Shown: positions 47,942 through 57,557, numbered from the stretch's first letter. The stretch is 64,000 nucleotides of DNA from Paenibacillus dendritiformis (GCF_945605565.1 NZ_OX216966.1:124001-188000); one strand, 5' to 3'. Notes: generated from the letters alone by a model not told the origin. A program made the numbers and translations.

Positions 47942-49105
47942 TCAGCAGCGGATAACGCGGTGCCCGGCGGCCTTTAGCAGCCGGTTCATGACTGCCAATC
48001 CGATCCCTTCGGTGGAGCAGGCTTCCGCCATAATGAAGCCGACCCCTTCCTCGTCGAAGCGGCGCAGCCCTTCATACAGCCGGTGCGCGGCCTCCTCCGG
48101 CGCGGACACGCTGCCCAGCGGCACGACGACATCCGCCCGATACGCGGCCGTATGCTCGGTGAAGGCGAGCACGCCGGTGCGCTCTCCGCGCTGCCGGGCG
48201 GCGTCGAGCTCCGCCTGGATGCGGCGGGCCGCGGCTTCCGGCGAGGCGCTCTGCACGATCGCGAGCGTGCCTTGCGGCGCATAATGGGCATATTTCATGC
48301 CCGGGGAGCGCGGCGCCGCTAACGTCTCGCCGGCTTCCTGCGCCGCGGGCGCCGCGAGCGCTCCGTCCGGATCGACAGCCGGGTCGATCGTGACGTTGGC
48401 GGCCATCTCGCGCAGCATGGCGATCGTCACGCCGCCGGGGCGCAGCACATGAATACGGTCGCCGTGCAGCTCCACGACGGTCGATTCGACGCCGACGCCG
48501 GTCGGTCCGCCATCGACGATGCCGCCGATGCGGCCGTCCAGATCCTCGGCGACATGCTCGGCCCGCGTCGGGCTCGGGCGGCCGGAACGGTTCGCGCTCG
48601 GCGCAGCTACCGGGCAAGCGGCGGCGCGGATCAAGGCCAGCGCCGTATCATGCGCCGGCATGCGGACGCCGACCGTGTCGAGGCCGGCCGTCACCCGCGG
48701 CGAGACGGCTCCGGGGCGCACCGGCAGCACGATCGTAAGCGGGCCGGGCCAGAAGCGGTCCATCAGGCGCCGCGCCGTCCCGCCGAACGGCTCGACCAGC
48801 TCATCCAGCATCGCCATATCGGCGATATGCACGATGAGCGGATTGTCGGACGGGCGCCCCTTGGCGGCGAAGATGCGTTCGACGGCACGCGTATCGCGCG
48901 CGTCTGCGCCGAGGCCGTAGACCGTTTCGGTCGGGAACGCGACCGTGCCGCCTGCGGCTAGCAGAGCAGCCGCCTCTATAATGGCCGGCTGTCCCTCTAG
49001 CGGCTGCTCCGCGTCGACCGTCCAGTGCTTCGTTGCCTCTCCCTTACGGCCGGCAGCCGCCTCCGCAGGCTGGTCGGCAAGCTTCGGTTCATTGAATCGA
49101 TTCAT
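47942..49105 (-). CDS. ywlC: L-threonylcarbamoyladenylate synthase (Sua5/YwlC type)
   Basis: Makes threonylcarbamoyl-AMP for t6A modification of tRNAs reading ANN codons. The 387-residue protein is the long Sua5 form. A YrdC domain spans about residues 35-230 (GGTVAFPTETVYGLGADA, KGRPSDNPLIVHI, APSANRSGRPSPT). A Sua5 C-domain starts after SPGMKYAHYAP. The first about 35 residues are a charged extension. The ATG at 49105 has AAGGA nine bases upstream, and another in-frame ATG at 49114 is too close to it. Confidence 0.93.
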   Translation of the reverse strand: MNRFNEPKLADQPAEAAAGRKGEATKHWTVDAEQPLEGQPAIIEAAALLAAGGTVAFPTETVYGLGADARDTRAVERIFAAKGRPSDNPLIVHIADMAMLDELVEPFGGTARRLMDRFWPGPLTIVLPVRPGAVSPRVTAGLDTVGVRMPAHDTALALIRAAACPVAAPSANRSGRPSPTRAEHVAEDLDGRIGGIVDGGPTGVGVESTVVELHGDRIHVLRPGGVTIAMLREMAANVTIDPAVDPDGALAAPAAQEAGETLAAPRSPGMKYAHYAPQGTLAIVQSASPEAAARRIQAELDAARQRGERTGVLAFTEHTAAYRADVVVPLGSVSAPEEAAHRLYEGLRRFDEEGVGFIMAEACSTEGIGLAVMNRLLKAAGHRVIRC

Positions 49106-49324
49106 GACGTTCATTCCTTATTCTCTCAGATGGGGATCAACGCAAGAAAGATGCCAAAACAGCTTCGGCATCTCCCAGTCCATCCCGTCGAATTGATGTC
49201 TTCTTCTAGTTGTACCATAATTGCCGAGAGCTCGTCCAGCATGCGGCGCTGCCCGGCCGGCCCGTAACGGGCGGCAACGATAGCACAGCGCTAGCGAATC
49301 AATAGCCTACAGAGGAGCCTATAA

Positions 49325-50113
49325 TTAACCGATAAGAGCATTCCACACCTCTGCCAGCCATTGGAATAAGCTTACCAGCATATCCCATAAAAAGAAGCGC
49401 ACTTCCGTCCCGCCATCCGCACTTGGCTCCGCTCCCGAAGCCTCGAGTCCGCCGGCAGCTCCGGCCGTTCCGCCTCCCCCGTCCGCCGGAGCTCCATCCT
49501 GCCCCTTCGCTGCCGATGAGGCGCCTCCGCTTCCGCCACCGGAGTCCGCCTTCGCCTGGCCCGTATCGCCATCAATGAAGCAGAGCGGCGGGAACAGAAC
49601 GCACCACCAGTTCTGGCCTTCCCCCGCGCCCAGCGTCACGAGCAGGGCTTCGTACATGCCCGCCGGATACACCTGGCCGCCGTACAGCTTCGCCGGGAAC
49701 GGCACCTCGTCCAGCGTCAGCTCCGCCGAATACGGCATGCCTTCATCCGCCAGCGTCAGGGCGACCGTGGTCTCCAACTCCTCAAGATGCCCGGCGATGA
49801 ATTCCCGGGCCTCCTCCCGCGTCTGCGGTTCGGCTTGCTGCTGCAGCCAGCCGTTCAGTTGCTCGACGATGCGATCCCGCACCAGCCGCTTCACCCGCTG
49901 ATCGCCGTCCGTGTCCGAATTCGCCAGCACGCGCAGCCGAATCGCATCTTCGGGTATCGCCGCTGCCATCGTCTGTCCGGCTTCCGCCGTCGTTATCCCT
50001 GCCATGCCTGCTTCTTCCATAGCCGCTGCCGCGCGGCCTTGATCCCAACGCATCCACGTCCCTGCGGCGACGATGGCCAGCAGGAGACCGAGTACGAACA
50101 TCCGTGATCTCAT
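49325..50113 (-). CDS. spoIIR: Stage II sporulation protein R
   Basis: SpoIIR is secreted from the forespore and triggers SpoIIGA to activate pro-sigma-E in the mother cell. The 262-residue protein has a signal anchor (FVLGLLLAIVAAG). The family core reads IRLRVLANSDTDGDQRVKRLVRD and GMYEALLVTLGAGEGQNWWCVLFPPLCF. After this core a Gly/Ala/Ser-rich low-complexity segment (about residues 185-237) precedes an amphipathic C-terminal helix (FFLWDMLVSLFQWL). The ATG follows AAGGAG, and a sigma-F-like promoter is present. Confidence 0.94.
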   Translation of the reverse strand: MRSRMFVLGLLLAIVAAGTWMRWDQGRAAAAMEEAGMAGITTAEAGQTMAAAIPEDAIRLRVLANSDTDGDQRVKRLVRDRIVEQLNGWLQQQAEPQTREEAREFIAGHLEELETTVALTLADEGMPYSAELTLDEVPFPAKLYGGQVYPAGMYEALLVTLGAGEGQNWWCVLFPPLCFIDGDTGQAKADSGGGSGGASSAAKGQDGAPADGGGGTAGAAGGLEASGAEPSADGGTEVRFFLWDMLVSLFQWLAEVWNALIG

Positions 50114-50156
50114 GTTCTTCTACTCCTTGTGAGGTTGGGCGCGCCTCTTGTCTATC

Positions 50157-50184
50157 AGTATGTCCGGCAGCGTCAGGATTAAAC
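50157..50184 (-). promoter_or_regulatory. Putative sigma-F promoter of spoIIR
   Basis: Minus strand: GTTTA (50180-50184), 14-nt spacer, GGACATACT (50157-50165), matching GGnnAnAnT. The start point would be about 37 bases before the ATG. spoIIR is sigma-F-dependent in B. subtilis. Confidence 0.6.
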
Positions 50185-50209
50185 GTCGGCAATTCATAAT
50201 TCATAGAAT

Positions 50210-50275
50210 AAAAAAATAGAGTCCCGCGCCCCGGGCCCGCCTGAGAGACGGGCCGCGAAGAAAAGGAACTCTATC
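50210..50275 (-). terminator. Rho-independent terminator after prmC
   Basis: ATAGAGT (50268-50274, minus read) pairs with ACTCTAT, and an inner GC-rich hairpin (GGCCCG/CGGGCC) extends it. A UUUUUUU run follows. It separates prfA-prmC from spoIIR. Confidence 0.85.
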
Positions 50276-50365
50276 AATAATGAACACCATATTATCTAGC
50301 GATTTACAATTTTATAGGCATGATTTGGGAGATTCGTTCAATTGGCTGCTCTGGCCTCCCAATAC

Positions 50366-51349
50366 TCAGCGTTCTGCCGTGCCGTCTTCCGCTCCGCCGC
50401 GGCCAGCCGGCTCCCCATCGTCCGGGCGCATGGCGCGCACGCCGATGACATGGCGCTCGATGCCGGCCAGATCCGGCACGATGACGAGGCGCTCCCCGTA
50501 GCCTGCCGCCTCCAGCAGCGCAGCAACGTCGCGGGCTTGGCCCTGGCCGACCTCGAAGCCGATGAGGCGCGGCGGGCAGTCCAGCAGCGGCAGCATGGCG
50601 ACGATGCGGCGGTACGGGTCGAGCCCGTCCGCTCCGCCGTCCAGCGCTGTGCGGGGCTCATAATCGCGCACCTCGCGCATGAGCCCGCCAATCTCGGCGG
50701 CCGGGATATACGGCGGGTTGGACACGAGCACGTCCAATCCGCGGCCGGCCAGCGGCGCCAGCAGGTCGCCCTCGCGCCAGCTCAGGCGCGCCGCCACGCC
50801 GAGCTGCTCGGCGTTGGATTGCGCCATCCGGAGCGCCGCGGGCGAGATGTCGGTCGCCGTCACCTGCCAGGATGGCCGCAGATGCGCCAGCGTGCAGGCG
50901 ATGGCGCCGCTCCCGGTGCCAATATCGGCCGCCCGCAGCGCGGTCCCGGCCGGCCAGAGGCGATTCGCTTCGGCCACGATCGCCTCGACCAGCAGCTCCG
51001 TCTCCGGACGCGGAATGAGCACATCCGGAGACACGGCGAACGGCAGGCCGTAGAAATGCTGCTCCCCGATAATATATTGGGTCGGCTCGCCTCCGGCCCG
51101 CCGTTCAATCGCGGCCTCGTACGGACGGCAGGCCGCTTCGGGCATCGGTTCGGGCAGCCGCACGAGATAGGCCGCCCGCTCCCAGCCGAGCGCATGGCGC
51201 AGCAGCAGCTCCGCATGATGCGGCGCGTCCTCCACCCCGCCGGCCGCCAAAAAAGAAGAAGCCTGCACCCAGGCTTCTCTTATCGTTAACGGCCAGGCTA
51301 GGCGGAAGGAGCCTTGCGCTCCCTGCTCCGATCCGCCGGGCCGGCTCAT
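50366..51349 (-). CDS. prmC: Release factor glutamine N5-methyltransferase PrmC
   Basis: Methylates the Gln of the GGQ motif in release factors, using SAM. The 327-residue protein has the N-terminal helical domain with [15 protein letters not shown], the SAM-binding [12 protein letters not shown] (about residues 141-152), and the catalytic NPPY at 211-214. A short low-complexity tail ([10 protein letters not shown]) ends it. The ATG overlaps the prfA stop in ATGA, so it is coupled to its substrate gene. Confidence 0.96.
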   Translation of the reverse strand: MSRPGGSEQGAQGSFRLAWPLTIREAWVQASSFLAAGGVEDAPHHAELLLRHALGWERAAYLVRLPEPMPEAACRPYEAAIERRAGGEPTQYIIGEQHFYGLPFAVSPDVLIPRPETELLVEAIVAEANRLWPAGTALRAADIGTGSGAIACTLAHLRPSWQVTATDISPAALRMAQSNAEQLGVAARLSWREGDLLAPLAGRGLDVLVSNPPYIPAAEIGGLMREVRDYEPRTALDGGADGLDPYRRIVAMLPLLDCPPRLIGFEVGQGQARDVAALLEAAGYGERLVIVPDLAGIERHVIGVRAMRPDDGEPAGRGGAEDGTAER

Positions 51350-52419
51350 GCGTGATTCTCCCGCTCCATCAGCTCGGCCTGTTCGGTCAGCGTCAGCGCC
51401 TGAATAATCTCTTCCATATCCCCGTTCATCACCTGATCCAGCTTGTGCAGCGTCAGGCCGATGCGGTGATCCGTCACGCGGCTCTGCGGGAAGTTGTACG
51501 TGCGAATGCGCTCGCTGCGATCGCCGGTGCCGACCTTGCTTTTCCGCTCGCCCGCGTATTTTGCTTCCTCTTCCTGCCGCTTGATATCAAAGATCCGGGC
51601 CCGAAGTACTTGAAGGGCCTTCACTTTGTTGTCATTCTGCGATTTGCCGTCCTGACAGGTCGCCACGATGCCTGTCGGAATGTGGGTTACCCGCACGGCC
51701 GACTTGGTCGTGTTGACGGATTGCCCGCCGGCGCCGGACGAACAGAACGTATCGACGCGAATGTCCTTGTCGAGAATCTCCACTTCGACTTCATCGATCT
51801 CCGGCATGACAGCGACGGTCGAGGTCGAAGTGTGAATGCGGCCGCCTGATTCCGTCGCCGGAATGCGCTGCACGCGATGCGCGCCGCTCTCGTATTTCAG
51901 CTTGCTGTAAGCGCCCTTGCCCGAGACGAGGAAGATGACTTCCTTGAATCCGCCCAGATCGCTGATATTCGCTTCCATCAGCTCCGTGCGCCAGCCCTGG
52001 GCATCGGCGTAGCGCGTATACATGCGGTACAGATCGGACGCGAACAGCGCCGCTTCGTCGCCGCCGGCCGCGCCGCGAATCTCGACGATGACGTTCTTGT
52101 CGTCATTCGGGTCTTTCGGGAGCAGCAGCACGCGGATGCGCTCCTCCAGCTTGACCTTGCGCTCCTCCAGCTCCTCGATTTCCATCTTCACCATTTCGCG
52201 CATGTCATCGTCCAGCTTTTCCTGCAGCATGGCTTTCGCTGCATCCAGCTCGCTTATTACGTTTTTGTACTCCATATAGGCTTCGTACGCAGGCTGCAAA
52301 TCGGACTGTTCCTTCGAATAGTCGCGCAGCTTCTTCGGATCGTTCGCCACATCCGGATCGCACAGCAGCTCGCTCAATTTGTCATAGCGATCCGCCAAAG
52401 ATTGCAGACGGTCCAACAT
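51346..52419 (-). CDS. prfA: Peptide chain release factor 1
   Basis: Recognises UAA and UAG and releases the nascent peptide on the ribosome. The 357 residues include the codon-reading PAT motif at 187-189 ([10 protein letters not shown]) and GGQ at 231-233 ([11 protein letters not shown]). The ATG has AGAGGTGAAC upstream. It starts the prfA-prmC pair. The 121-bp gap to ychF has no clear terminator. Confidence 0.98.
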   Translation of the reverse strand: MLDRLQSLADRYDKLSELLCDPDVANDPKKLRDYSKEQSDLQPAYEAYMEYKNVISELDAAKAMLQEKLDDDMREMVKMEIEELEERKVKLEERIRVLLLPKDPNDDKNVIVEIRGAAGGDEAALFASDLYRMYTRYADAQGWRTELMEANISDLGGFKEVIFLVSGKGAYSKLKYESGAHRVQRIPATESGGRIHTSTSTVAVMPEIDEVEVEILDKDIRVDTFCSSGAGGQSVNTTKSAVRVTHIPTGIVATCQDGKSQNDNKVKALQVLRARIFDIKRQEEEAKYAGERKSKVGTGDRSERIRTYNFPQSRVTDHRIGLTLHKLDQVMNGDMEEIIQALTLTEQAELMERENHA

Positions 52420-52540
52420 ATCACGTTCACCTCTTTCTAATATGCAACTTGCTTTCTATTTTCAAATACCCGATTACCCGAATAGCCCGAGGCTATCAAC
52501 AGCAATATGCCGCCGCCGTGCAATCGGCGCATGCTTTTAT

Positions 52541-53641
52541 CTATACATTGAACCGGAAGTGCATGACGTCTCCGTCCTGCACGACATATTCCTTGCCTTC
52601 CAGCCGCAGCTTGCCCTGCTCCTTCACGACGTTCATCGATCCGGCCGCGACCAGATCGTCATAGGACACCACTTCCGCCCGGATGAAGCCGCGCTCGAAG
52701 TCGGTATGGATGACGCCCGCCGCCTGCGGCGCCTTCATGCCCTTGCGGATGGTCCAGGCGCGCACTTCCTGGACGCCTGCAGTGAAGTACGTATACAGCC
52801 CAAGCAGACGGTAAGCCGCCTTGATGAGCCGGTTCAGACCGGACTCCTCCAGCCCGAGCTCCTGCAGGAACATCTCCTTGTCCTCGCCGTCCAGCTCCGC
52901 GATCTCTGCCTCGACCTTGGCGCTGATCGGCACGACCTCCGCATTCTCCTGCGCCGCGAAGTCGCGCACTTGCTGCACGTACGGATTATTGTCTGCATCC
53001 GTTACGCCGTCCTCGCTTACGTTCGCCGCATAGAGCACCGGCTTCATCGTCAGCAGATGCAGATCGCGCACGAGCAGCTTCTCGTCATCGGTCAGGTCCA
53101 GACTGCGAGCCGGCTGATCATTGTAGAGCACTTCCTTGAGGCGCTCCAGCACCTCTGCCTCCTGGGCAAATTTCTTGTCGCCGCTCTTCATGTTCTTCTT
53201 CGTCCGATCAAGACGCTTCTCGACCGATTCGAGGTCCGCCAGAATCAATTCCAGATTGATAGTCTGGATATCGCTAACCGGATTCACTTTGCCGTCCACG
53301 TGCGTAATATTTTCATCCTCGAAGCAGCGGACGACGTGAACGATCGCGTCCACCTCGCGGATATGAGCCAGGAACTTGTTCCCGAGCCCTTCGCCCTTGC
53401 TCGCGCCGCGAACAAGGCCGGCAATATCGACGAACTCGAATGCCGTCGGTACCGTCTTGTTCGGCACGACGAGCTCGGTCAATTTGTCCAGACGCTCATC
53501 GGGAACCTCCACCACGCCAACATTCGGATCGATCGTGCAGAACGGGTAGTTGGCGGATTCCGCCCCCGCTTGCGTAATCGCATTGAACAGCGTCGATTTG
53601 CCGACATTCGGCAGTCCGACGATACCAGCTTTCAAAGCCAT
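52541..53641 (-). CDS. ychF: YchF/Ola1-type nucleotide-binding protein
   Basis: Conserved P-loop ATPase of the Obg family associated with ribosomes and redox stress. The 366-residue protein has the P-loop GLPNVGKST (residues 9-17), followed by a central coiled-coil region and the C-terminal TGS domain ([18 protein letters not shown]...[14 protein letters not shown]). The specificity motif is of the altered type known for YchF, which favours ATP. The start has GGAG 12 bases upstream, a slightly long spacing. Confidence 0.96.
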   Translation of the reverse strand: MALKAGIVGLPNVGKSTLFNAITQAGAESANYPFCTIDPNVGVVEVPDERLDKLTELVVPNKTVPTAFEFVDIAGLVRGASKGEGLGNKFLAHIREVDAIVHVVRCFEDENITHVDGKVNPVSDIQTINLELILADLESVEKRLDRTKKNMKSGDKKFAQEAEVLERLKEVLYNDQPARSLDLTDDEKLLVRDLHLLTMKPVLYAANVSEDGVTDADNNPYVQQVRDFAAQENAEVVPISAKVEAEIAELDGEDKEMFLQELGLEESGLNRLIKAAYRLLGLYTYFTAGVQEVRAWTIRKGMKAPQAAGVIHTDFERGFIRAEVVSYDDLVAAGSMNVVKEQGKLRLEGKEYVVQDGDVMHFRFNV

Positions 53642-54048
53642 TTATAATGACAACTCCTTCATTCGATGTGCTCTATCCATAAGTCCATTGTGCCGGCAGG
53701 GTTCAAGGCCTGCCCTATCATTGACCATTGCTGTAGAAAGGACGCAAAAATTCCTTAACCATTATAACCAACAACACAAAAAAAACCTAGTCATCGACTG
53801 GATTTTTTCCGAATTGTCTACATATTCGGGTTGGGCTCCCTGTTCGGGTCCCCGCTTCGCGGCTGCCCGGGCGTATGAGCCTTCAGGCAAGACAGCTCCC
53901 CCCGGTTCCGGGATGATCGGGAAGCCCCGCATCCGCTGAACCGCTGTGCGCGGTGAGTGGATAAGTCATCCGCCATCGGCGAAAAGTAAAAATCGGGCCT
54001 TGATAACCGCCCGCAACAATAAGCTCAGGAAGAAAGAGGTGCAAGACG
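53642..54048. other. Divergent intergenic region between ychF and a small plus-strand gene
   Basis: A TATAAT at 53761-53766 (minus strand, in TTGGTTATAATGG) is a likely -10 for ychF, with a poor -35. The side facing the plus-strand gene shows no clear promoter. No further gene is visible in the 407 bp. Confidence 0.5.
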
Positions 54049-54189
54049 ATGGAAAACAAAACGCATCGCGGCAACTACAAAGGCACGACGAAAATGAAAG
54101 CCCAAAATCAGGACATGGCCTTCGTGAACGATAACGTCGAAGATGCCAAATCGGTCAATCCGCTTCCCGATAAGCGGGCAAGGGACTAA
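54049..54189 (+). CDS. 46-residue hydrophilic protein of unknown function
   Basis: A short plus-strand gene with AGAGGTG eight bases before the ATG. The peptide is hydrophilic, starting MENKTHRGNYKGTTK, with NQDMAFVNDNVEDAK in the middle and ending PDKRARD. It is Asn/Lys/Asp-rich with no membrane helix and no Cys. The composition is like that of small spore proteins, but no SASP motif is seen. It stands alone between ychF and a convergent gene, and a GGCCGCC/GGCGGCC hairpin follows at 54246-54262. Confidence 0.6.
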   Translation: MENKTHRGNYKGTTKMKAQNQDMAFVNDNVEDAKSVNPLPDKRARD

Positions 54190-54245
54190 TAAGGGCTCTC
54201 CATTGCGGCCAACAGGCCGCTGACCGCTAGCGCCGATGGAAGGCG

Positions 54246-54262
54246 GGCCGCCTCAGGCGGCC
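54246..54262 (+). terminator. GC-rich hairpin after the 46-residue gene
   Basis: A 7-bp stem GGCCGCC/GGCGGCC with a TCA loop lies 57 bases past the stop. Only two T follow, so it is a weak terminator candidate. It also lies 20 bases past the stop of the convergent gene at 54282. Confidence 0.4.
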
Positions 54263-54281
54263 TTACTGCAGCCGAAGAGGT

Positions 54282-55442
54282 CTAGGTCAGATAACGGTAT
54301 AGGCTTCGAATGAGACGGCTTGCTCCATACCGCCCGGCATTCGGCATCTCCACCTGATACTGCAGGCATAGCTTGATCACTTTCGCGACGACGGGCGGCT
54401 CATTCTCCGGTTCGATCCCGGTCTCCGCGTCGCGGACCCCAGCGAACAAAGAGGACAGCATCCCATCCGCCACCAGCATCGGCCCGTTCCAATTCCACTG
54501 CAGCCACTCTTCATCCCATTGCACCGTCGAGGCCCCGATTTCCCAGACGACCTGACGGGAGCGCTGGCGGTGCGCCTGAATGGTCCGTTCCAATGCCTTC
54601 ATCCAAAATTCGGCCCGCTCCTCGCGCGAGGCGGATCGGGCAAGAGCCAGGCATGCGGCCTGGGCGCATACGGAAGAGATGGCGCCATCCGCCCACGGGA
54701 ATTGAATCCGCTCAAGCCGCGGCAAGGCGCAGCCTTGAATCAGCTGCTCCCACTCTTTCCGTCCAAGCGACTCCTGCCCGGCAAGCGCCATGCAGATGGA
54801 ACGGACAGCTTCTTCCCTTACATCGTCGCGGTGTTGACCGAGCGCAAGCGAAGGATTGAATGGCTTATGAAGCCGGCGGCGGCAATCGGCAAGGGCTATC
54901 AGCCCGTTCAGTCTAACGCGCTGCCATTCCCCGTGCAAGGAAGCGTGAAGCAGCATATCCTCCGCTTCCGGCGCTGCGTCCTGCATCAAGTGAATGACAT
55001 AGATGGCCTGAATCGCCGTCTGCTCGTCTTCATGCAGGAGCGCAGTCCACTCTGCGAACCGATCCCGCAGTGCCGCCAGCCACCGTCCGGCCAACTGTTC
55101 GGCTTCATCCTCTCCCGCCGCATCCCGGATCCGGGCGTTCGGCGTGACGCCGAACGGAAGGCGGCAGGTCGCCGTCAGACGCAGCACCTGGGCGATGCCG
55201 TTCAAAATCGTCGCCTTGGCCACTGATTTGTTCTGCACGCTCAAAATATCGATCAGCGGATGGATCAACCCGCAGACGGCGAGATCCATCTCGTTGCCGT
55301 CGCTGCATAATTGTTCGAATAGCGAATGGGCCGCATCTGCCGATTGCTCCCGCGAACCGTTCTCCATCACGTTGAGCAATTCGGGCATATAATCTCCAGA
55401 GCCGAACGCATGCAGCCATCCCGCATCATAAGCCGTCCCCAT
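54282..55442 (-). CDS. HEAT-like helical repeat protein of unknown function
   Basis: The 386-residue protein is almost entirely alpha-helical, with recurring Leu/Ala-rich helix pairs (for example LNGLIALADCRRRL, EEAVRSICMALAGQ, AACLALARSASREER). This suggests HEAT- or armadillo-like repeats and a scaffolding role. No enzyme motif, signal peptide or membrane helix is seen. The frame opens at 55457, but the ATG at 55442 follows GGAGG by eight bases. It is a single gene on the minus strand next to the repeat region. Confidence 0.75.
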   Translation of the reverse strand: MGTAYDAGWLHAFGSGDYMPELLNVMENGSREQSADAAHSLFEQLCSDGNEMDLAVCGLIHPLIDILSVQNKSVAKATILNGIAQVLRLTATCRLPFGVTPNARIRDAAGEDEAEQLAGRWLAALRDRFAEWTALLHEDEQTAIQAIYVIHLMQDAAPEAEDMLLHASLHGEWQRVRLNGLIALADCRRRLHKPFNPSLALGQHRDDVREEAVRSICMALAGQESLGRKEWEQLIQGCALPRLERIQFPWADGAISSVCAQAACLALARSASREERAEFWMKALERTIQAHRQRSRQVVWEIGASTVQWDEEWLQWNWNGPMLVADGMLSSLFAGVRDAETGIEPENEPPVVAKVIKLCLQYQVEMPNAGRYGASRLIRSLYRYLT

Positions 55443-55673
55443 TACTCTCTCCTCCATATGCCTGCCCTTTCCATCGGGGCCGTGGTTTTAATTGCCATTA
55501 TATCACTTCAGGACCGGGAAGTTACTGAAAAATATCGGAAAATGTCGAAAAGAAAATGCCCGCCGGCCGCAGCCCCTCCAAAAATGCATCAAACTGCTGT
55601 TTCAATCGTCCGGGAAGCGGTGAAATCTATAGTAGCATGACATTCTCCCCCTTTTCGAATAGACGGCACGGAA

Positions 55674-55704
55674 CGCCCCCTGCAGCCTTGCGCCGCAGGG
55701 GGCG
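55674..55704. repeat. GC-rich inverted repeat upstream of the HEAT-like gene
   Basis: CGCCCCCTGC and GCAGGGGGCG pair over 10 bp around an 11-nt loop. There is no U-run on either side. It lies about 55 bases outside intergenic repeat copy 2. I see no gene in 55443-56567. Confidence 0.5.
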
Positions 55705-55757
55705 CTTCCATTTCCCCGCAGCCGGCATATCCGGCATCCGAAGCAGGATCTCGCAGC

Positions 55758-56368
55758 ACCGCGTCGGATCCTGGGGGCATCATCGCCTCCAGGAGGTATC
55801 ATCGCCTCGATGCCTTCAGCAGGCATCGTTGCCTCTCGGGGCTTGAACGTGTGGAGGGAATTGCTGCTATTTTACAGGAATTTCGGCTCAATGAGTCCAC
55901 ATCCCGAGGAAATGCTGCAAATCTACATCATTTTAGGCCCTTTTGCTTCAAGCCGAAGCGAAACGGGTAAAATTCCTGCAGTTGTGCAGGATTCCCTTTC
56001 TGGTAAAGTCGTCCATATCGAATTGCTGTATTTGCGCAGGATTAGGATTTCGCTTGCCGAATAGGTGTTGAAATCGTGCAGTTTTGCAGACTTCGCTTAC
56101 CGAATAGGTGTGTCTGGAGAAATCGTGTAGTTTTGCGGATTTCGCCTACCGGATAGACGTGTCTAGGGAAATGGTGCAGTTTTCAGGTCGTTGGAAAACC
56201 CCTGTTTTTACGAAGGGGGGGAGATTGTCCATTTTCCTACTCAAAAATTGGCACGCATAGCGTTTTAAATCGATTTTTTCTACGGAGAGACGAGATCCAC
56301 CACATAAAAAATGAAGTGCCAAAGAATCCCTTGGACTTTCTCAACAGCCTGACTTTTACAGGAATTGT
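55758..56368. repeat. Intergenic repeat copy 2
   Basis: The plus strand matches the minus strand of 16597-17080 nearly throughout. Local differences are an extra copy of a GGyATCATCGCCTC motif near 55777-55832 and extra 49-nt units at 56071-56168. There is no transposase, no convincing ORF, and no obvious target-site duplication. It fills most of the 1.1-kb gap between the HEAT-like gene and the three-repeat secreted protein. Confidence 0.85.
56021..56190. repeat. Tandem array of 49-50-nt units inside repeat copy 2
   Basis: Units begin at 56021, 56071, 56120 and (partial) 56169. Each has AAATCGTGCAGTTTTGC, then a TTCGCTTACCG and AATAGGTGTGTCTGGAG segment. Copy 1 has one full unit (16794-16843, reverse strand) plus the partial one. 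Conservation spans the whole unit, with no variable spacer. Confidence 0.85.
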
Positions 56369-56496
56369 TCAGAAGTCACCCTCCAACGCAATAAAAAACT
56401 GTAAAATTGCAGCTTTGCCGCCACAGGTTTCGTTATGCAGAAAGTCGGAACGCAGGGTAAGCCTAAAACAGAGCTAGTATCTCATCAGAACATAGA

Positions 56497-56529
56497 ACAG
56501 TCCGGCCAGAATCACTCCGGCCGGACTGT
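56497..56529 (-). terminator. Terminator-like hairpin after the three-repeat secreted protein gene
   Basis: An 11-bp perfect stem ACAGTCCGGCC/GGCCGGACTGT around an 11-nt loop. The minus-strand tail UCUAUGUUCUG is moderately U-rich. It lies about 40 bases past the stop. Confidence 0.7.
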
Positions 56530-56567
56530 CTTCATCCGCTGACTGGCGGCGGATGCTCAAAACTATT

Positions 56568-57557
56568 TTACTCCGTTACGACAATTTGATAGGCATAGCT
56601 CATCGGCGGCAGGGACATGGTCATAATTTGCGCATGGAAGCCGATAATTTTTTGGCCGGCCTTCAGTTCGCTCATCTTCAGCTCCTTGCCGTCCTTGGTC
56701 ACGATCGTTGTATCCTTATTGATGGACAACACGATATCGTTATTGGTATTCCCGTCGGAATCCGCATCCAGCCGAATCGACGCTTGATCGCCTTTCGCAT
56801 TCACATTCAGAATCGTGCCTGTCTGGCGAACCGTCTCTTCTTTGACCACGATGCTGGCGGCATTGCTGATCGGAGGCAGGCTCTTCGTCATGACCGCACT
56901 GTAGCGGGCTTCCACCCGGACATTGTTCTTGAGCGCATCGGCGGTCAGCTTGTTGCCCTTTTCATCCTTGATGACCGTCTCGTCGGTAATGTTCAGAATA
57001 ACCGGGTTCTCGCCCAGCAGCTCGATGCGATCCTTGCTTGCGTTCACGATGATGCCATCCGTTTTCTTTTCGTTCTTGTGCTCGTCATTGCCATTGCTTG
57101 GGCGTTCGACGACGATCTTTTCCGCCGTGCCTTGCGCTGGAATGCTGCGTGTCAGCTTCGGTCCGTACCAAGCGGTCACCGTCCAGCCTTTTTTCACCGC
57201 TTGGTGCAAATGCGCCTTTTTGCCGTTCTGATCCACAATCGCCGTATCCTCCGTCAAAGCCAGCACCACCGTATCTTGTGCGTTAGCCTGCACGCCCTCG
57301 CCGGTAACCGTGACGTAAGCACCGTCCTTATTGATGCGGATTTCTTCCATTGTGCCTTTCGTAGCGAGCCAGTCCTGTTGAATTGGCCGATCAAGGTCCT
57401 TATGTTTGTTGTCTTTCTCATAACGGTCTGCCTGTTGGCTGACGACCTGACCATTCACTTTATTGTTATTCTCTTGGGCCGCCGCAGTCAACGGCATGGC
57501 CGCCATCGCAAGCATGCTTACCGTCAATATCATTTTTGTCCATGTACGCTTTTTCAT
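56568..57557 (-). CDS. Secreted protein with three tandem repeats
   Basis: The 329-residue protein has a signal peptide (MKKRTWTKM, then LAMAAMPLTAAAQE). Three similar domains of about 75-85 residues follow (about 67-152, 166-240 and 244-329). Each ends in a variant of Y-x4-T-x-S-I/L-P-x4-A-x-x-IVV, as in YGPKLTRSIP, YSAVMTKSLPPIS and AQIMTMSLPPMS, and has a central V-x-L-x-I/L-T-D/E-D-T-x-I-V strand pair. They look like small beta-barrels, but I do not recognise the family. The frame reaches 57641; the ATG at 57557 follows GGAGG by seven bases. No anchor is seen, so it is probably released or loosely wall-bound. Confidence 0.85.
   Translation of the reverse strand: MKKRTWTKMILTVSMLAMAAMPLTAAAQENNNKVNGQVVSQQADRYEKDNKHKDLDRPIQQDWLATKGTMEEIRINKDGAYVTVTGEGVQANAQDTVVLALTEDTAIVDQNGKKAHLHQAVKKGWTVTAWYGPKLTRSIPAQGTAEKIVVERPSNGNDEHKNEKKTDGIIVNASKDRIELLGENPVILNITDETVIKDEKGNKLTADALKNNVRVEARYSAVMTKSLPPISNAASIVVKEETVRQTGTILNVNAKGDQASIRLDADSDGNTNNDIVLSINKDTTIVTKDGKELKMSELKAGQKIIGFHAQIMTMSLPPMSYAYQIVVTE

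Noticed and set aside
56021..56190. Possible CRISPR array (regular about 49-nt spacing)
   Set aside because: Conservation spans the complete unit. There are no unique spacers and no cas genes, so it is an ordinary tandem repeat.
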